Below, piece by piece: positions 6,840 through 15,775 of a DNA stretch of 64,000 bases. Source of the DNA: Actinomycetes bacterium (GTDB lineage Bacteria; Actinomycetota; Actinomycetes; Propionibacteriales; Propionibacteriaceae); assembly GCA_023460935.1 (NCBI GenBank), contig JAEWOI010000030.1, forward strand, positions 115,620 to 179,619, in the 5' to 3' direction. The number at the start of each line of letters is the position of its first letter. The stretch's first letter is position 1. Made by a program: the position numbers and the translations under genes. The notes beneath the pieces were generated by a model. The model was not told the DNA's origin. It was given only the letters and a program-made list of their open reading frames with translations, and did no database searches.

Positions 6840-8039
6840 TCACCCGACCGTCGGGCCTGCGCCCTCCCACCAAACGCGCATTTCGGTGAAGCTCCGGTCG
6901 CGGTCGGCTGCCGAGGCGACGATCGCCTGCTCGGGCGCGATCCAGGCCAGGACCGTGTAGCCGTCGGCGTCGGTGTAGCAGCGCAGCACGCCGAAGCTGC
7001 TCCCGCCCGGCCGGTCGTCCAGCACCTCTCCGGCTCCGCTCAGGCAGTCCCCTGGTGCTGGCGGACCGCCGGCGTAGTAGTTCCTGAAGGCTGCCTGCGC
7101 CTGCTCGGCGTCGGCGTACTGGAAGTAGAAGGCGTGCCTTGGTGCCGGCTCCACGCCATCAGCCTTCGCCGGTGCGCACTGGACGGCCACCACCAGCCCG
7201 CTGGTGAGCGCACGATCGGTGGGAACCAGCCGCTGGCAGGTGCGGGCGAGGGACGCCGGCACCCGCTGCTTGAGCTGAGCCACCGAACGCGCTGGTGGGA
7301 CGGGTGGCTCGGGGGTCGCAGGGACAGCGCTGCTCGGCCCCGGGGAAGGGCTGGCCGGTGCTGCCGGCTGGCCGCGCAGCGCCAGGCCGGCCCAGGCGCC
7401 CCCGCCCACCACCAGCGCCAAGGCCACCCCGACGACCAGCGGCGCCACCCTGCGCCGCGCAGCGGGGACGGCGAGCGCAGCCGGTGTGCGCGGCCGCGGT
7501 TGCGGCTGCTGGTCCCAGCGGTCGGCGAAGGCGGCTGCCGGCCCGGGGGGCTCGCCCTCGGCGACCGCCGCCGCTGGTGCCGTGACGTGGTCGATCGCCG
7601 CCACCAGGTGGGCGAGGTCGGCGGAGAAGGAGGCGAAGCGCAGTGGCGCGGCCTGCCTGCGCAGCAACGGCCGCAGCCGCTCGGGCAGCTCCGCGGCGTC
7701 CGGCAGGCGGGTGTCGTCCACGAGCACAGGGATCACCGGCACGTCCCGCTCCAGCGCGGTCGCCAGCTCTGCTGCCACCCAGTCGTCGGGGTCGTCGAGC
7801 CGGCGCCGTCCCGTCTCGTCCACTGCCTGGGCCCACTGCTCGCCGATGAAGGCCAGCAGCACGTCGCAGCCACCGACCGCACGCTGCAGGTAGGCGGTGA
7901 AGTCGACGCCCGGTGGAATGGTGTCGATGTCCATGAACAGCTCGTACCGGTCGGCCAGCCGGTCGGCAGCGCGCCCGGCGGCGTGCCGGGTGTCAGCACG
8001 CCGGTAGCTCAGGAAGACCCGGGGCCGTGGGCTGGGCAA
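6840..8039 (-). CDS. TIR-domain membrane protein with extracytoplasmic domain
   Basis: A 399-residue protein. Residues 7-150 are a bacterial TIR domain: the first strand and BB-loop region is RVFLSYRRADT ... DIDTIPPGVDF, and the helix with WVAAELATAL supplies the glutamate (E91) that is catalytic in TIR NADases. A Pro-rich linker, a transmembrane helix at about 199-221, a second Pro-rich linker and an outer domain of about 150 residues with several cysteines follow. The start is a TTG at 8039; GAGG about 12 bases upstream could be the ribosome site. The topology (cytosolic TIR, outer sensor) parallels the pseudokinase encoded just downstream, with which it probably forms an operon. It could be a receptor, a signalling scaffold, or a membrane-tethered NAD-cleaving defence effector; the sequence does not decide. 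Confidence 0.8.
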   Translation of the reverse strand: MPSPRPRVFLSYRRADTRHAAGRAADRLADRYELFMDIDTIPPGVDFTAYLQRAVGGCDVLLAFIGEQWAQAVDETGRRRLDDPDDWVAAELATALERDVPVIPVLVDDTRLPDAAELPERLRPLLRRQAAPLRFASFSADLAHLVAAIDHVTAPAAAVAEGEPPGPAAAFADRWDQQPQPRPRTPAALAVPAARRRVAPLVVGVALALVVGGGAWAGLALRGQPAAPASPSPGPSSAVPATPEPPVPPARSVAQLKQRVPASLARTCQRLVPTDRALTSGLVVAVQCAPAKADGVEPAPRHAFYFQYADAEQAQAAFRNYYAGGPPAPGDCLSGAGEVLDDRPGGSSFGVLRCYTDADGYTVLAWIAPEQAIVASAADRDRSFTEMRVWWEGAGPTVG

Positions 8040-8295
8040 CGGCCTGCGACCTCAGCCGGACCGGCGCCGTGGCGCAGCCGACCGGCCCCGCCACCGGCCA
8101 CCAGAAGCCGGGCAGCAGTGGTTTCCCCCCATGGACGGCAAGGCTAGGAGCGGCCCGGTTGCGCCCCCATTCGCAGAATTGCGCGAGCGGCGCGCCCGCC
8201 CCGCCCGGCGGCACCGGGCTGGTCCGGACAGCTTCTCGAACCGGCCGCGGGCCTCCTTCCGCGCGCCGCCGAGCGGGCTCGTTAGGCTGGCGGGC

Positions 8296-9105
8296 ATGCG
8301 GTTTCGGCAGCGACCCGGAGCGGAGGTGGCCGAACGCATCGGCCGGCTCGGCGAGGTCGAGTTCTTCACCGGCCGGCGCCGGCTGAACGACGCGACCCTT
8401 GTGGTCACCCGGTTCCCGTTGCGTGGTGAGCGCAGCGCGCCGGACTTCGTGCTCGTGCACGGCCTCGGCGTCTCGTCCAGGACGTACGGGCCGACCGCCG
8501 CCGCACTGGCAGCGCTCGGCGACGTCTACCTGATCGACCTGCCGGGCTACGGCTACTCCCCGCGACCCGAGCACGACCTCGGCATCGCCGGGCACGCCCG
8601 GGTGCTCGGCCAGTTCCTCGGCTCTGCCGGGCTCGACCGGCCGGTGGTCGTGGGCCATTCCATGGGCACGCAGGTCGTGGCGCAGCTGGCCGCCGACTTC
8701 CCGCACCTGGCGGAGCACATCGCCCTGATCGGGCCGGTGATCGTGCCGGGTGCCCGCAGCCTGCCGAAGGCTGCCGCCCTGCTGCTGCGGGACGCTTTGC
8801 GGGAGCCGGCGTGGGTAACCGGGATGGCTGTGAACGACTACCTGTTCCGGACGGGGCCGCGCTACCTGGCCCAGCAGCTGCCACACCTGATCGGGGCCGA
8901 CCTCGACGCCGTCGCGGCACGGGTACACGCCAAGACCCTGGTGATCGCGGGGGAGGACGACCCCATCGTGCCGCACGGCTGGGCCCGTGACCTGGCTGCC
9001 CGGTTCGGGAACGGCCGGTTCGCCACCGTCCCCGGTCCGCACGTTTCGATGTTCTCCGCTCCCGACCGGGTTGCCGCCCTCCTCGACGAGCATGCCAAGC
9101 GCTGA
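8296..9105 (+). CDS. Alpha/beta hydrolase
   Basis: A 269-residue alpha/beta-hydrolase fold enzyme. The oxyanion-hole motif VHGLGVSS lies near residue 54, the nucleophile elbow GHSMGTQ near 122, a late aspartate in AGEDDPIVPHG, and the histidine in PGPHVSMF near 248, giving a complete triad. The frame is open upstream, but the ATG at 8296 is preferred because TAGGCT ends seven bases before it (leaderless start) and the upstream part is poor in hydrolase features. The gene overlaps the next hydrolase gene by 14 bases, so the two are expressed together. The substrate is not evident; relatives include esterases and C-C bond hydrolases. Confidence 0.85.
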   Translation: MRFRQRPGAEVAERIGRLGEVEFFTGRRRLNDATLVVTRFPLRGERSAPDFVLVHGLGVSSRTYGPTAAALAALGDVYLIDLPGYGYSPRPEHDLGIAGHARVLGQFLGSAGLDRPVVVGHSMGTQVVAQLAADFPHLAEHIALIGPVIVPGARSLPKAAALLLRDALREPAWVTGMAVNDYLFRTGPRYLAQQLPHLIGADLDAVAARVHAKTLVIAGEDDPIVPHGWARDLAARFGNGRFATVPGPHVSMFSAPDRVAALLDEHAKR

Positions 9106-9802
9106 CCCGTCCGGACTCGCCGGGTGGCCGGGCCGGCTCGGGGAGGCGGTGCGCCGGGGCTGGTACTGGGCCGCTGACTACCGGTACGTGCTGGCCCGCC
9201 ACCGGGCCTGGCTGCGGCACGGGGAGGTGCCGCCCGGCTATGCGCGCGGCGAGCGGCGCCCGGTGGTGCTGATCGCCGGGGTGATGGAGCCGTGGGTGCT
9301 GTTGCAGCCGGTCGCCGACCGGCTCAACGCGGCCGGCCACCCCGTGCATGTCGTGGCCGACCTGGCCTACAACCTGGCTGCGGTCACGGAGGCGGCGCGG
9401 GTGGTCTACCGCCTGGTCGTCGAGCGGGACCTGCGCGAAGTGGTGCTCGTGGCGCACAGCAAGGGTGGGCTGATCGGCAAGCAACTGCTCGCAGAGGACA
9501 CCGAGGGCCGGATCGACCGGCTGATCGCGATCGCCACCCCGTTCGCCGGGTCCGCGCTGGCGCGGTTCGTCCCGCTGCGCAGCATCCGTACGCTGCGGCC
9601 GCGGGACTCCACGATCCGGGACCTGACCGCGCTCGTGGACCTGAACGCGCGGATCACCTCGATCTACCCGAGCTTCGACCCCCACGTCCCCGACGGCTCA
9701 CACCTGGCGGGAGCGACCAATCTGGCGCTGCCCGCGATGGGGCACTTCCGCATCCTCAGCGACCCTGCGGTGCTCGCTGCTGTGGTCAAGGCTGCCGGCT
9801 GA
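9092..9802 (+). CDS. Lipase/esterase-like alpha/beta hydrolase
   Basis: A 236-residue hydrolase, translated from an ATG inside the end of the previous gene. It has the opening strand RPVVLIAGVMEPW, the nucleophile elbow VLVAHSKGGLIGKQLL near residue 122 (serine between H and K-G-G), and ATPFAGSALARFVP, a segment common in triacylglycerol lipase and PGAP1-like enzymes that act on lipids or cutinase-type esters. The late histidine is probably in ALPAMGHFRIL. No signal peptide is visible, so it should be cytosolic. Overlap with the upstream hydrolase suggests a shared pathway. Confidence 0.82.
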   Translation: MPSADPSGLAGWPGRLGEAVRRGWYWAADYRYVLARHRAWLRHGEVPPGYARGERRPVVLIAGVMEPWVLLQPVADRLNAAGHPVHVVADLAYNLAAVTEAARVVYRLVVERDLREVVLVAHSKGGLIGKQLLAEDTEGRIDRLIAIATPFAGSALARFVPLRSIRTLRPRDSTIRDLTALVDLNARITSIYPSFDPHVPDGSHLAGATNLALPAMGHFRILSDPAVLAAVVKAAG

Positions 9803-9874
9803 GCTGTCGGGGGCTGTTTCGCCGTGGGCGGCGCTGGCTACTGTGGAACCCGACCGACAAGAAAGGCAGGCGAC

Positions 9875-10297
9875 ATGACCGTTCGTTCAGCGCAGGCTCA
9901 CTGGGAAGGTTCCCTCATGGAGGGCCAGGGTGAAGTCGAGTTCCTCAACTCCACCCTCGGCAGCGTCGAGGTGGACTGGCGCTCCCGCGCCGGCGAGACC
10001 GAGGGCAAGACCAGCCCGGAGGAACTGATCGCGGCGGCGCACTCGGCCTGCTACTCGATGGCGCTCTCGCACGCGCTCGCAGGAAACGGCACCCCGCCGG
10101 CGGCAGTCGACACCCGCGCCGACGTCACCTTCGTCGCCGGCCAGGGCATCACCGGCATCGTGCTGACCGTCCGGGCGTCCGTGCCGGGGTTGAGCGCGGA
10201 GGACTTCGACCGGTTCGCGAACGAGGCCAAGACCGGCTGCCCGGTGTCGGCAGCGCTCACCGGCACGAAGATCGAACTGGACGCTGCCCTGGTCTGA
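9875..10297 (+). CDS. OsmC-family organic hydroperoxide reductase
   Basis: A 140-residue protein of the OsmC/Ohr superfamily that reduces organic peroxides with a cysteine pair. The two redox cysteines are present: C59 in HSACYSMAL and about C122 in KTGCPVSAAL. The ATG at 9875 with an AAAGGCAGG ribosome site gives the typical OsmC start (MTVRSAQAHWEGSLMEGQG); the frame is open further upstream but with no support. A TACTGT -10-like element lies about 35 bases upstream, suggesting its own promoter. Sequence features (SPEELIAAAHSACYS) fit OsmC rather than Ohr. Confidence 0.92.
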   Translation: MTVRSAQAHWEGSLMEGQGEVEFLNSTLGSVEVDWRSRAGETEGKTSPEELIAAAHSACYSMALSHALAGNGTPPAAVDTRADVTFVAGQGITGIVLTVRASVPGLSAEDFDRFANEAKTGCPVSAALTGTKIELDAALV

Positions 10298-10425
10298 GCC
10301 GTCCGGGAGCGGGCCCTGACCGCTCCGACTGAAATAAAGAGCGCCGTTCGGGAATGGATCGGCGCACCGACTGGTTGCGGTGGGTGTTGTGCGCTAACGC
10401 GCCATCGTTGAGAAGGGATCCCAGA

Positions 10426-10491
10426 GTGCTGCACTGGCGTCGGCTCGTCGTCGACTTCTGCCACCACGACAGCGACCGCTGTCGCGGCTGA
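10426..10491 (+). CDS. Possible cysteine-containing leader peptide (21 aa)
   Basis: A small ORF begins with GTG at 10426 behind AGAAGGGA and encodes MLHWRRLVVDFCHHDSDRCRG, with cysteine codons TGC and TGT near its end. It lies 64 bases upstream of a DAACS-family symporter gene, a family that includes cystine importers. It resembles in style the short Arg/His/Cys leader peptides placed before sulfur-uptake genes in actinobacteria. Coding is inferred only from the ribosome site, context and composition. Confidence 0.4.
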   Translation: MLHWRRLVVDFCHHDSDRCRG

Positions 10492-10554
10492 AGCACTCCC
10501 GCCCGATCCCGCAGGGCCCGGTCCGGCCCAACACCCCCCAACGAGAGGAACCCC

Positions 10555-11919
10555 GTGTCCAACGACACCTCAATCGACGCGCGCCCACAACCGCGTCCCA
10601 AGCGCTTCCGGGTGCCCTTCTGGGCCCAGGTACTGATCGGCCTGGCCGTCGGAGTGGTCCTGGGCTTCATCGCCCGCGGCACCCAGGCCGAGTGGCTCAC
10701 CACAACGCTCACGACCGTCGGCAGCCTGTTCGTCCAGCTGTTGCGGGTGCTGGTGGTGCCCCTGGTGCTCACCGCCCTGATCGTCTCGATCACGCAGCTG
10801 CGGCACGTCACCAACGCTGCGAAGCTCGCCGGCCAGACCCTGGTCTGGTTCGCCGTCACGGCGCTGTTCTCCGTTGCCATCGGCATCGGGCTCGGCCTGC
10901 TGACCAACCCCGGCCGCAACGCCAGCATCAACCTCGGCGACGCCGCCGACCCGGGTGTGCAGGGCACCTGGCTCGACTTCCTGAAGTCGCTGTTCCCCGG
11001 CAACATCCTCGGCCTCGAGGTGTCCGGGCGGGCCAGCCAGGTGGGCGACAGCATCAGCATCACCAACTCGGTGTCCTTCAACGTACTTCAACTGGTCGTG
11101 ATCGGAATCGCCCTGGGTGCAGCAGCACTCGCCGTCGGAGACCGGGCCAAGCCGTTCATCGAGGTGTCCACGAGCCTGCTGGAGGTCTTCCAGAAGCTGG
11201 TGTGGTGGGTGATCCGGCTGGCGCCGATCGGCTCGGCGGCGCTGATCGGCAAGGCGATCGCGAGCTACGGCTGGGAACTGCTCGCACCGCTGGGCGTGTT
11301 CGCCCTCGACGTCTACCTCGGCTGCGCGCTGGTGATGTTCGGCCTCTACCCGGCGCTCCTTCGGGCGCACGGGCTGAGCGTGCGCCGCTTCTTCGCCGGC
11401 GCGGGTGAGGCGATCACCTTCGCCTTCGTCTCGCGCAGCTCGATCGGCACTCTGCCGATCACCCGGCACGCCACCATCGACCGGCTGGGCGTGCCGAGCG
11501 AGTACGCGTCCTTCGCGGTGCCGCTCGGGGCGACGACCAAGATGGACGGCTGCGCTGCGGTCTACCCGGCGCTGGCCGCGATCACCGTGGCGCAGCTGTT
11601 CGGCGTCGAGCTGGGCATCGGCCACTACCTGCTGATCGCCTTCGTCTCCGTGGTCGGCTCGGCTGCCACCGCCGGGCTCACGGGGGCAGTGGTGATGCTC
11701 ACGCTGACCCTCTCCACCCTCGGCCTGCCGCTGGAAGGCGTGGGCCTGCTGCTCGCCATCGACCCGATCCTGGACATGGCGCGGACGGCGACCAACGTCG
11801 CCGGCCAGGCGCTGGTGCCCACCCTGGTGGCCAAGCGCAATGGACTGCTCGACGAGCAGGCCTACAACCACTCCACCAATCGGCCCGCCGCCGTGGAGCC
11901 CGTTCCCGCCGCGGCCTGA
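10555..11919 (+). CDS. DAACS-family cation symporter (dicarboxylate/amino acid or cystine type)
   Basis: A 454-residue membrane symporter of the dicarboxylate/amino acid:cation symporter family. The GTG at 10555 follows GAGAGGA. It has eight or so membrane helices plus the two re-entrant loops: the serine-rich HP1 equivalent reads FVSRSSIGTLPITRH and the TM7 region reads GATTKMDGCAAVYPALAA. Typical dicarboxylate and glutamate carriers have NMDGT here; from memory the GCAxxYPAL form is closer to cystine carriers (TcyP type), so substrate is left open. A cysteine-containing upstream ORF supports the cystine option weakly. A strong hairpin follows the gene. Confidence 0.85.
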   Translation: MSNDTSIDARPQPRPKRFRVPFWAQVLIGLAVGVVLGFIARGTQAEWLTTTLTTVGSLFVQLLRVLVVPLVLTALIVSITQLRHVTNAAKLAGQTLVWFAVTALFSVAIGIGLGLLTNPGRNASINLGDAADPGVQGTWLDFLKSLFPGNILGLEVSGRASQVGDSISITNSVSFNVLQLVVIGIALGAAALAVGDRAKPFIEVSTSLLEVFQKLVWWVIRLAPIGSAALIGKAIASYGWELLAPLGVFALDVYLGCALVMFGLYPALLRAHGLSVRRFFAGAGEAITFAFVSRSSIGTLPITRHATIDRLGVPSEYASFAVPLGATTKMDGCAAVYPALAAITVAQLFGVELGIGHYLLIAFVSVVGSAATAGLTGAVVMLTLTLSTLGLPLEGVGLLLAIDPILDMARTATNVAGQALVPTLVAKRNGLLDEQAYNHSTNRPAAVEPVPAAA

Positions 11920-11938
11920 TTGAGCCGCCACCACCACA

Positions 11939-11980
11939 AAGTGGGCCGAAACCGTCGTCAACGGCGGTTTCGGCCCACTT
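11939..11980 (+). terminator. Hairpin terminator after the DAACS symporter gene
   Basis: AAGTGGGCCGAAACCG (11939-11954) pairs perfectly with CGGTTTCGGCCCACTT (11965-11980) over 16 bp with a 10-base loop. The T-run is weak, as is common in GC-rich actinobacteria. Confidence 0.75.
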
Positions 11981-12107
11981 CGTTCTTCGGGCGAGCAGGC
12001 GACCTCCGACACCCGTGGCACCTGAGAATTGCCCCAGCTTGTGCTGAGTCCCTTCCTTTGGTCGTGACCCCGGGTGATCATGGTCAGGTCGCGAAAAGGG
12101 GGTATTC

Positions 12108-13271
12108 GTGTCGCTGGCCCGTCTGCGCCGTCACCGCCCCCGGCACGCTGTGGAGCCGGCCTGGATCACGTCCGGACGCAGGATCAGCCGCCGGGCGCTG
12201 CTGATCGCGGGCATCTCCCTCACCGCCGGCCCACTTGCCTATCTGTTGCTGCCGGTGCCATCGGCGGCGGAGCCCGGCCGGGCCCAAGAGGTGGCGGTGG
12301 TGGCTGCCCCGCCGGGCCCGGTGCGGGTGGCGGCGCTCGTGGGCGGGACCCTGCAGAGCGACGACCTGATCGCCGAACCGATCGGGGTTCGCGTCGGCAC
12401 GCCTGATCCGTCACCCGACGGCCCGCTCATCGGCTGGCCGGTGAGCGACCGCACCCCGTCCACCGGTTTCGGGTACCGCTCCGACCCCTTCACGCACCGC
12501 CAGCGCTGGCATGACGGCGTCGACCTCGGCCAGGCCTGCAACGACCCGGCCTGGGCCTCGCTGGACGGCACCGTGAGCTATGCGGGCTGGGCCGGCGGCT
12601 ACGGCAACCGGGTGGTGCTTAGGCACGAGCCGAGGAACGGGCGGAGCTTCGAGACCACGTACAACCACCTCGCGAAGATCGAGGTCAGCGTCGGCCAGAG
12701 CGTCCAGCGCGGCTTCGTGGTGGGCCGCGTTGGCTCGACCGGGCGCTCCACCGCCTGCCACATGCACTTCGAAGTGATCCTCGGCGGCTACTACGTTGAC
12801 CCCATGCGCTTCCTCACCGGCGACCAGTCGAAGGCAACGCTCAGCCGGCGGGTGGGCAGCTACATGCCCGACGGCCTGCCCTCCCCGGACCCCACACAGA
12901 CCGAGACCGCAACCCGCTCACAATCCCCGTCGGTCACGCGCAGCCCGTCCGCGAGCCACACCCCGACACCCAGCCCGACGACGCCCACCCCGCCGCCGGA
13001 CACGAACACTCCGGTCACACCCACAGCCACGCCGACCCTGACCACTCCCGTCCCGACCACGCCGATCCCGACACCGACGACGCCGTTGAGCGCCGTCCCG
13101 GTGACGTCGACGCCTCCGGGCACGCCCACCGCGGCGCAGGAGAGCCAGACCGGTGCGACCACGCCGGGTTCCGCAGCGCAGCGCTCGGCCACCCGGCCGA
13201 CGGCTGACCCCACCGGCTCGTCGAGCCCGGCACCTGCGGTGTCCACCAGCCAGGGGGGCACCCCGTCCTGA
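12108..13271 (+). CDS. Secreted M23-family metallopeptidase with Pro/Thr-rich tail
   Basis: A 387-residue exported peptidoglycan hydrolase (LytM/M23 fold). The GTG start follows AAAAGGGGG. A twin-arginine-like stretch (GRRISRRALLIAGISL) and a hydrophobic segment at about 28-48 form the export signal. The peptidase domain (about 110-245) carries the zinc ligands: WHDGVDLG near 134 and CHMHFE near 218, with GFGYRSDPF before them, the normal M23 order. The last ~140 residues are a low-complexity Pro/Thr/Ser tail, probably a wall-spanning region. The gap from the upstream terminator (11981-12107) holds no clear known riboswitch. Confidence 0.9.
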   Translation: MSLARLRRHRPRHAVEPAWITSGRRISRRALLIAGISLTAGPLAYLLLPVPSAAEPGRAQEVAVVAAPPGPVRVAALVGGTLQSDDLIAEPIGVRVGTPDPSPDGPLIGWPVSDRTPSTGFGYRSDPFTHRQRWHDGVDLGQACNDPAWASLDGTVSYAGWAGGYGNRVVLRHEPRNGRSFETTYNHLAKIEVSVGQSVQRGFVVGRVGSTGRSTACHMHFEVILGGYYVDPMRFLTGDQSKATLSRRVGSYMPDGLPSPDPTQTETATRSQSPSVTRSPSASHTPTPSPTTPTPPPDTNTPVTPTATPTLTTPVPTTPIPTPTTPLSAVPVTSTPPGTPTAAQESQTGATTPGSAAQRSATRPTADPTGSSSPAPAVSTSQGGTPS

Positions 13272-13318
13272 TCCGGCCGCGCCGGTACGATGCCCGGGGC
13301 CGACGGACGGGGTGACGC

Positions 13319-14644
13319 ATGACCGACATCGAACAGGACACGCCGACGCGGGCGCAGCGGCTCGACCGGCTGCCGTTCACCCGCAAGCACGGCCAGCTGC
13401 TGGTCGGCTCGGGCATCGGCTGGGCGCTGGACGCAATGGACGTCGGCCTGATCGCCTTCGTGATGGCCGCGCTGGCGGTGGAGTGGCAGCTGGACCGCAC
13501 GACGCTCTCCTGGATCGCCTCCATCGGCTTCGTCGGCATGGCGGTCGGCGCCAGCCTGGGCGGCCTGCTCGCTGACCGGATCGGGCGCCGCCAGGTGTTC
13601 GCAATCACCCTGCTGGTCTACGGGCTGGCCACGGGCGCCTCGGCCCTCGCGACCAGCGTGGCCGCGCTGATCGCGCTGCGGTTCGTTGTCGGCCTGGGAC
13701 TGGGCGCCGAGCTGCCGGTGGCCTCGACCCTGGTGAGTGAGTACGCGCCCAAGCGGATGCGCGGCCGCATGGTCGTCGCGCTGGAGGCGTTCTGGGCGAT
13801 CGGCTGGCTGGCAGCCGCCTTGATCGGCTACCAGGTGATTCCCAACGTGGCCGAAGGGTGGCGCTGGGCCCTGGCCATCGGCGTGGTCCCGACCCTCTAC
13901 GCGGCCGTCGTGCGGTGGGGACTGCCCGAGTCGGTACGGTTCCTGGAACTCAAGGGACGCTTCGGCCAGGCGGAGGCCGCGGTGGCCGGCTTCGAGCGCT
14001 CGGCAGGCGTGGCGCCCGCGCCCAGCGCTGACGAGGTCCCGGCTGTGCCCGTGGCCGACCGGTCGATCTGGTCGCACGCGTACCGCCGGCGCACCGCAGC
14101 GCTGTGGGCGGTCTGGTTCTGCATCAACCTGTCCTACTACGGGGCCTTCACCTGGCTGCCCACCCTGCTGCTCGGTCAGGGCTTCGACCTGGTCAAGTCG
14201 TTCGAGTACACCGTGATCATCACGATCGCCCAGCTGCCCGGTTACGCGACCGCCGCCTACCTGATCGAGAAGTGGGGCCGCCGCAGCACCCTCGCCACCT
14301 TCCTGGCCGGCTCGGCCGCAGCAGCGACGGCGTTCGGTTTCGCCACCACCGACACCGCGATCCTGGTGGCCGGGTGCGTGCTGTCGTTCTTCAACCTCGG
14401 TGCGTGGGGCGCGCTGTACGCGATCGGCCCGGAGGTCTATCCAACCGGGGTTCGCGGCACGGGCACCGGCGCCGCTGCCGCTTTCGGCAGGGTGGCCTCG
14501 GTGCTCGCGCCACTGAGCGTGCCGCTCCTGCTGGGCTGGGGCGGGCTGGTGCTGGTGTTCGCGGTCTTCGGCGGTGCCTTCCTGCTGGCTGCCGGCGCAG
14601 CGATGCTGCTCCCCGAGGCCAGGGGCAGGGAACTGCCCGGCTGA
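13319..14644 (+). CDS. MFS transporter, metabolite:H+ symporter type
   Basis: A 441-residue, 12-helix major facilitator protein of the sugar/aromatic-acid porter group (NiaP/AAHS-like). Visible landmarks are GWALDAMDVGLIAF in helix 1, the loop 2-3 motif GGLLADRIGRRQVF, RFVVGLGLGAELPVASTLVSE in helix 4 and the repeat-like IEKWGRRSTLATFL after helix 8. The ATG at 13319 follows a GGGGTGACG stretch. Substrates in this group include nicotinate, benzoates and other organic acids; the neighbouring genes do not point to one. Confidence 0.88.
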   Translation: MTDIEQDTPTRAQRLDRLPFTRKHGQLLVGSGIGWALDAMDVGLIAFVMAALAVEWQLDRTTLSWIASIGFVGMAVGASLGGLLADRIGRRQVFAITLLVYGLATGASALATSVAALIALRFVVGLGLGAELPVASTLVSEYAPKRMRGRMVVALEAFWAIGWLAAALIGYQVIPNVAEGWRWALAIGVVPTLYAAVVRWGLPESVRFLELKGRFGQAEAAVAGFERSAGVAPAPSADEVPAVPVADRSIWSHAYRRRTAALWAVWFCINLSYYGAFTWLPTLLLGQGFDLVKSFEYTVIITIAQLPGYATAAYLIEKWGRRSTLATFLAGSAAAATAFGFATTDTAILVAGCVLSFFNLGAWGALYAIGPEVYPTGVRGTGTGAAAAFGRVASVLAPLSVPLLLGWGGLVLVFAVFGGAFLLAAGAAMLLPEARGRELPG

Positions 14645-14675
14645 CCGGCTTGGGCCGGCGGGGACAATTGCGGCC

Positions 14676-15760
14676 ATGAGGCGACTAGCGTTCGGCCTTG
14701 CCACCATCCTGCTGCTGGCCGGCTGCACCCCGGCCCGGCCCCGGCCGGAAGCCCCACCGCCACCACCGGCGGCGAGCGGCTCGGCCACGCCGGCGACTGG
14801 CTCGCCCAGTCCCGGCGCCGCCAGGGGTGCGCGCACCATCGCCACCGGCCTGGACGTGCCCTGGGACTTCGCGGTGCTGCCAGACACCAGCGTGCTGGTC
14901 ACGCTGCGGGACCGGGCCGAGCTGGTCCGGGTCGTGCCCGGAGAAGGCGTGGAGACCGTCGCCGAGGTCAGCGGGGTCGCACCGGGCGGCGAGGGCGGGC
15001 TGCTCGGGATCGCCCTTTCCCCGCGGTTCGGGACCGACCAGCTGATCTACCTCTACTACACCGCTGCCGACGACAACCGCGTGGTGCGCTACCGCTACTC
15101 CCCGGACGGGCTCAGTGACCCGGAGCCGGTCGTCACGGGCATTCCCAAGGCCGGCAACCACAACGGTGGCCGGCTCCGGTTCGGCCCGGACGGCAACCTC
15201 TACATCGGCACCGGGGACGCCGGGCGCAGCCAGCTCTCCCAGGACCGGGAGTCCCTGGGCGGGAAGATCCTGCGGGTCACGCCCGAGGGCGACATCCCGT
15301 CCGGCAACCCGTTCGGCACCGCCGTCTACAGCTACGGGCACCGCAACGTGCAGGGGCTCGGCTGGGACGCGGACGGGACGATGTACGCCAGCGAGTTCGG
15401 GCAGAACGCCTGGGATGAACTGAACGTGATCGAGGCCGGCGGCAACTACGGGTGGCCCGAGACCGAGGGCGAGACGCGCGCGGAGGGTGTGAGGGCGCCG
15501 GTGGCGGTGTGGCGCACATCGGAGGCCTCGCCGAGCGGGCTGGCGGTGGCCCCGGACGGCGACGTGTACCTTGCTGCGCTCCGCGGCGAGCGGGTGTGGC
15601 GCGTCCCCACCGACGCCGGTCGCGCCGGTGACCCGTCGGTGTTCCTCGACGGCCTCGGCCGCATCCGCGCCGTCTCGAGTTGTGGGTGCTCACCAACAAC
15701 ACCTCCCGCGGCAACCCCCGCGACACCGACGACCGCCTCATCGTCCGCCCGCTGCGCTGA
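14676..15760 (+). pseudogene. PQQ-type aldose (sugar) dehydrogenase lipoprotein, frameshifted near C-terminus
   Basis: An exported lipoprotein: the signal peptide ends in LLLAGC, followed by a Pro-rich linker. A beta-propeller of the glucose/sorbosone dehydrogenase family follows, with GLDVPWDFAVLPD, GGEGGLLGIALSPRF, NHNGGRLRFGPDGNLYIGTG and YGHRNVQGLGW. The ATG at 14676 has GACAAT about 8 bases upstream, a leaderless layout. Near the end the frame reads GRIRAVSSCGC and runs to a stop at 15815. The usual family ending (LWVLTNNTSRGNPRDTDDRL...PLR) is present in another frame from 15677 to the stop at 15760, so a short deletion with a shift lies at about 15670-15676. The tail as translated overlaps the convergent glycogen phosphorylase gene. 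It may be a recent mutation or a sequence error. Confidence 0.85.
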
Positions 15761-15775
15761 CAGCGGCAGCGCCGG

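Noticed and set aside
11981..12107. c-di-AMP (ydaO) riboswitch before the M23 peptidase gene
   Set aside because: Such peptidase genes often have one in actinobacteria, but I could not find its conserved blocks here.
12890..13160. Tandem DNA repeat in the M23 gene tail
   Set aside because: It is a Pro/Thr/Ser low-complexity protein region with no fixed DNA repeat unit.
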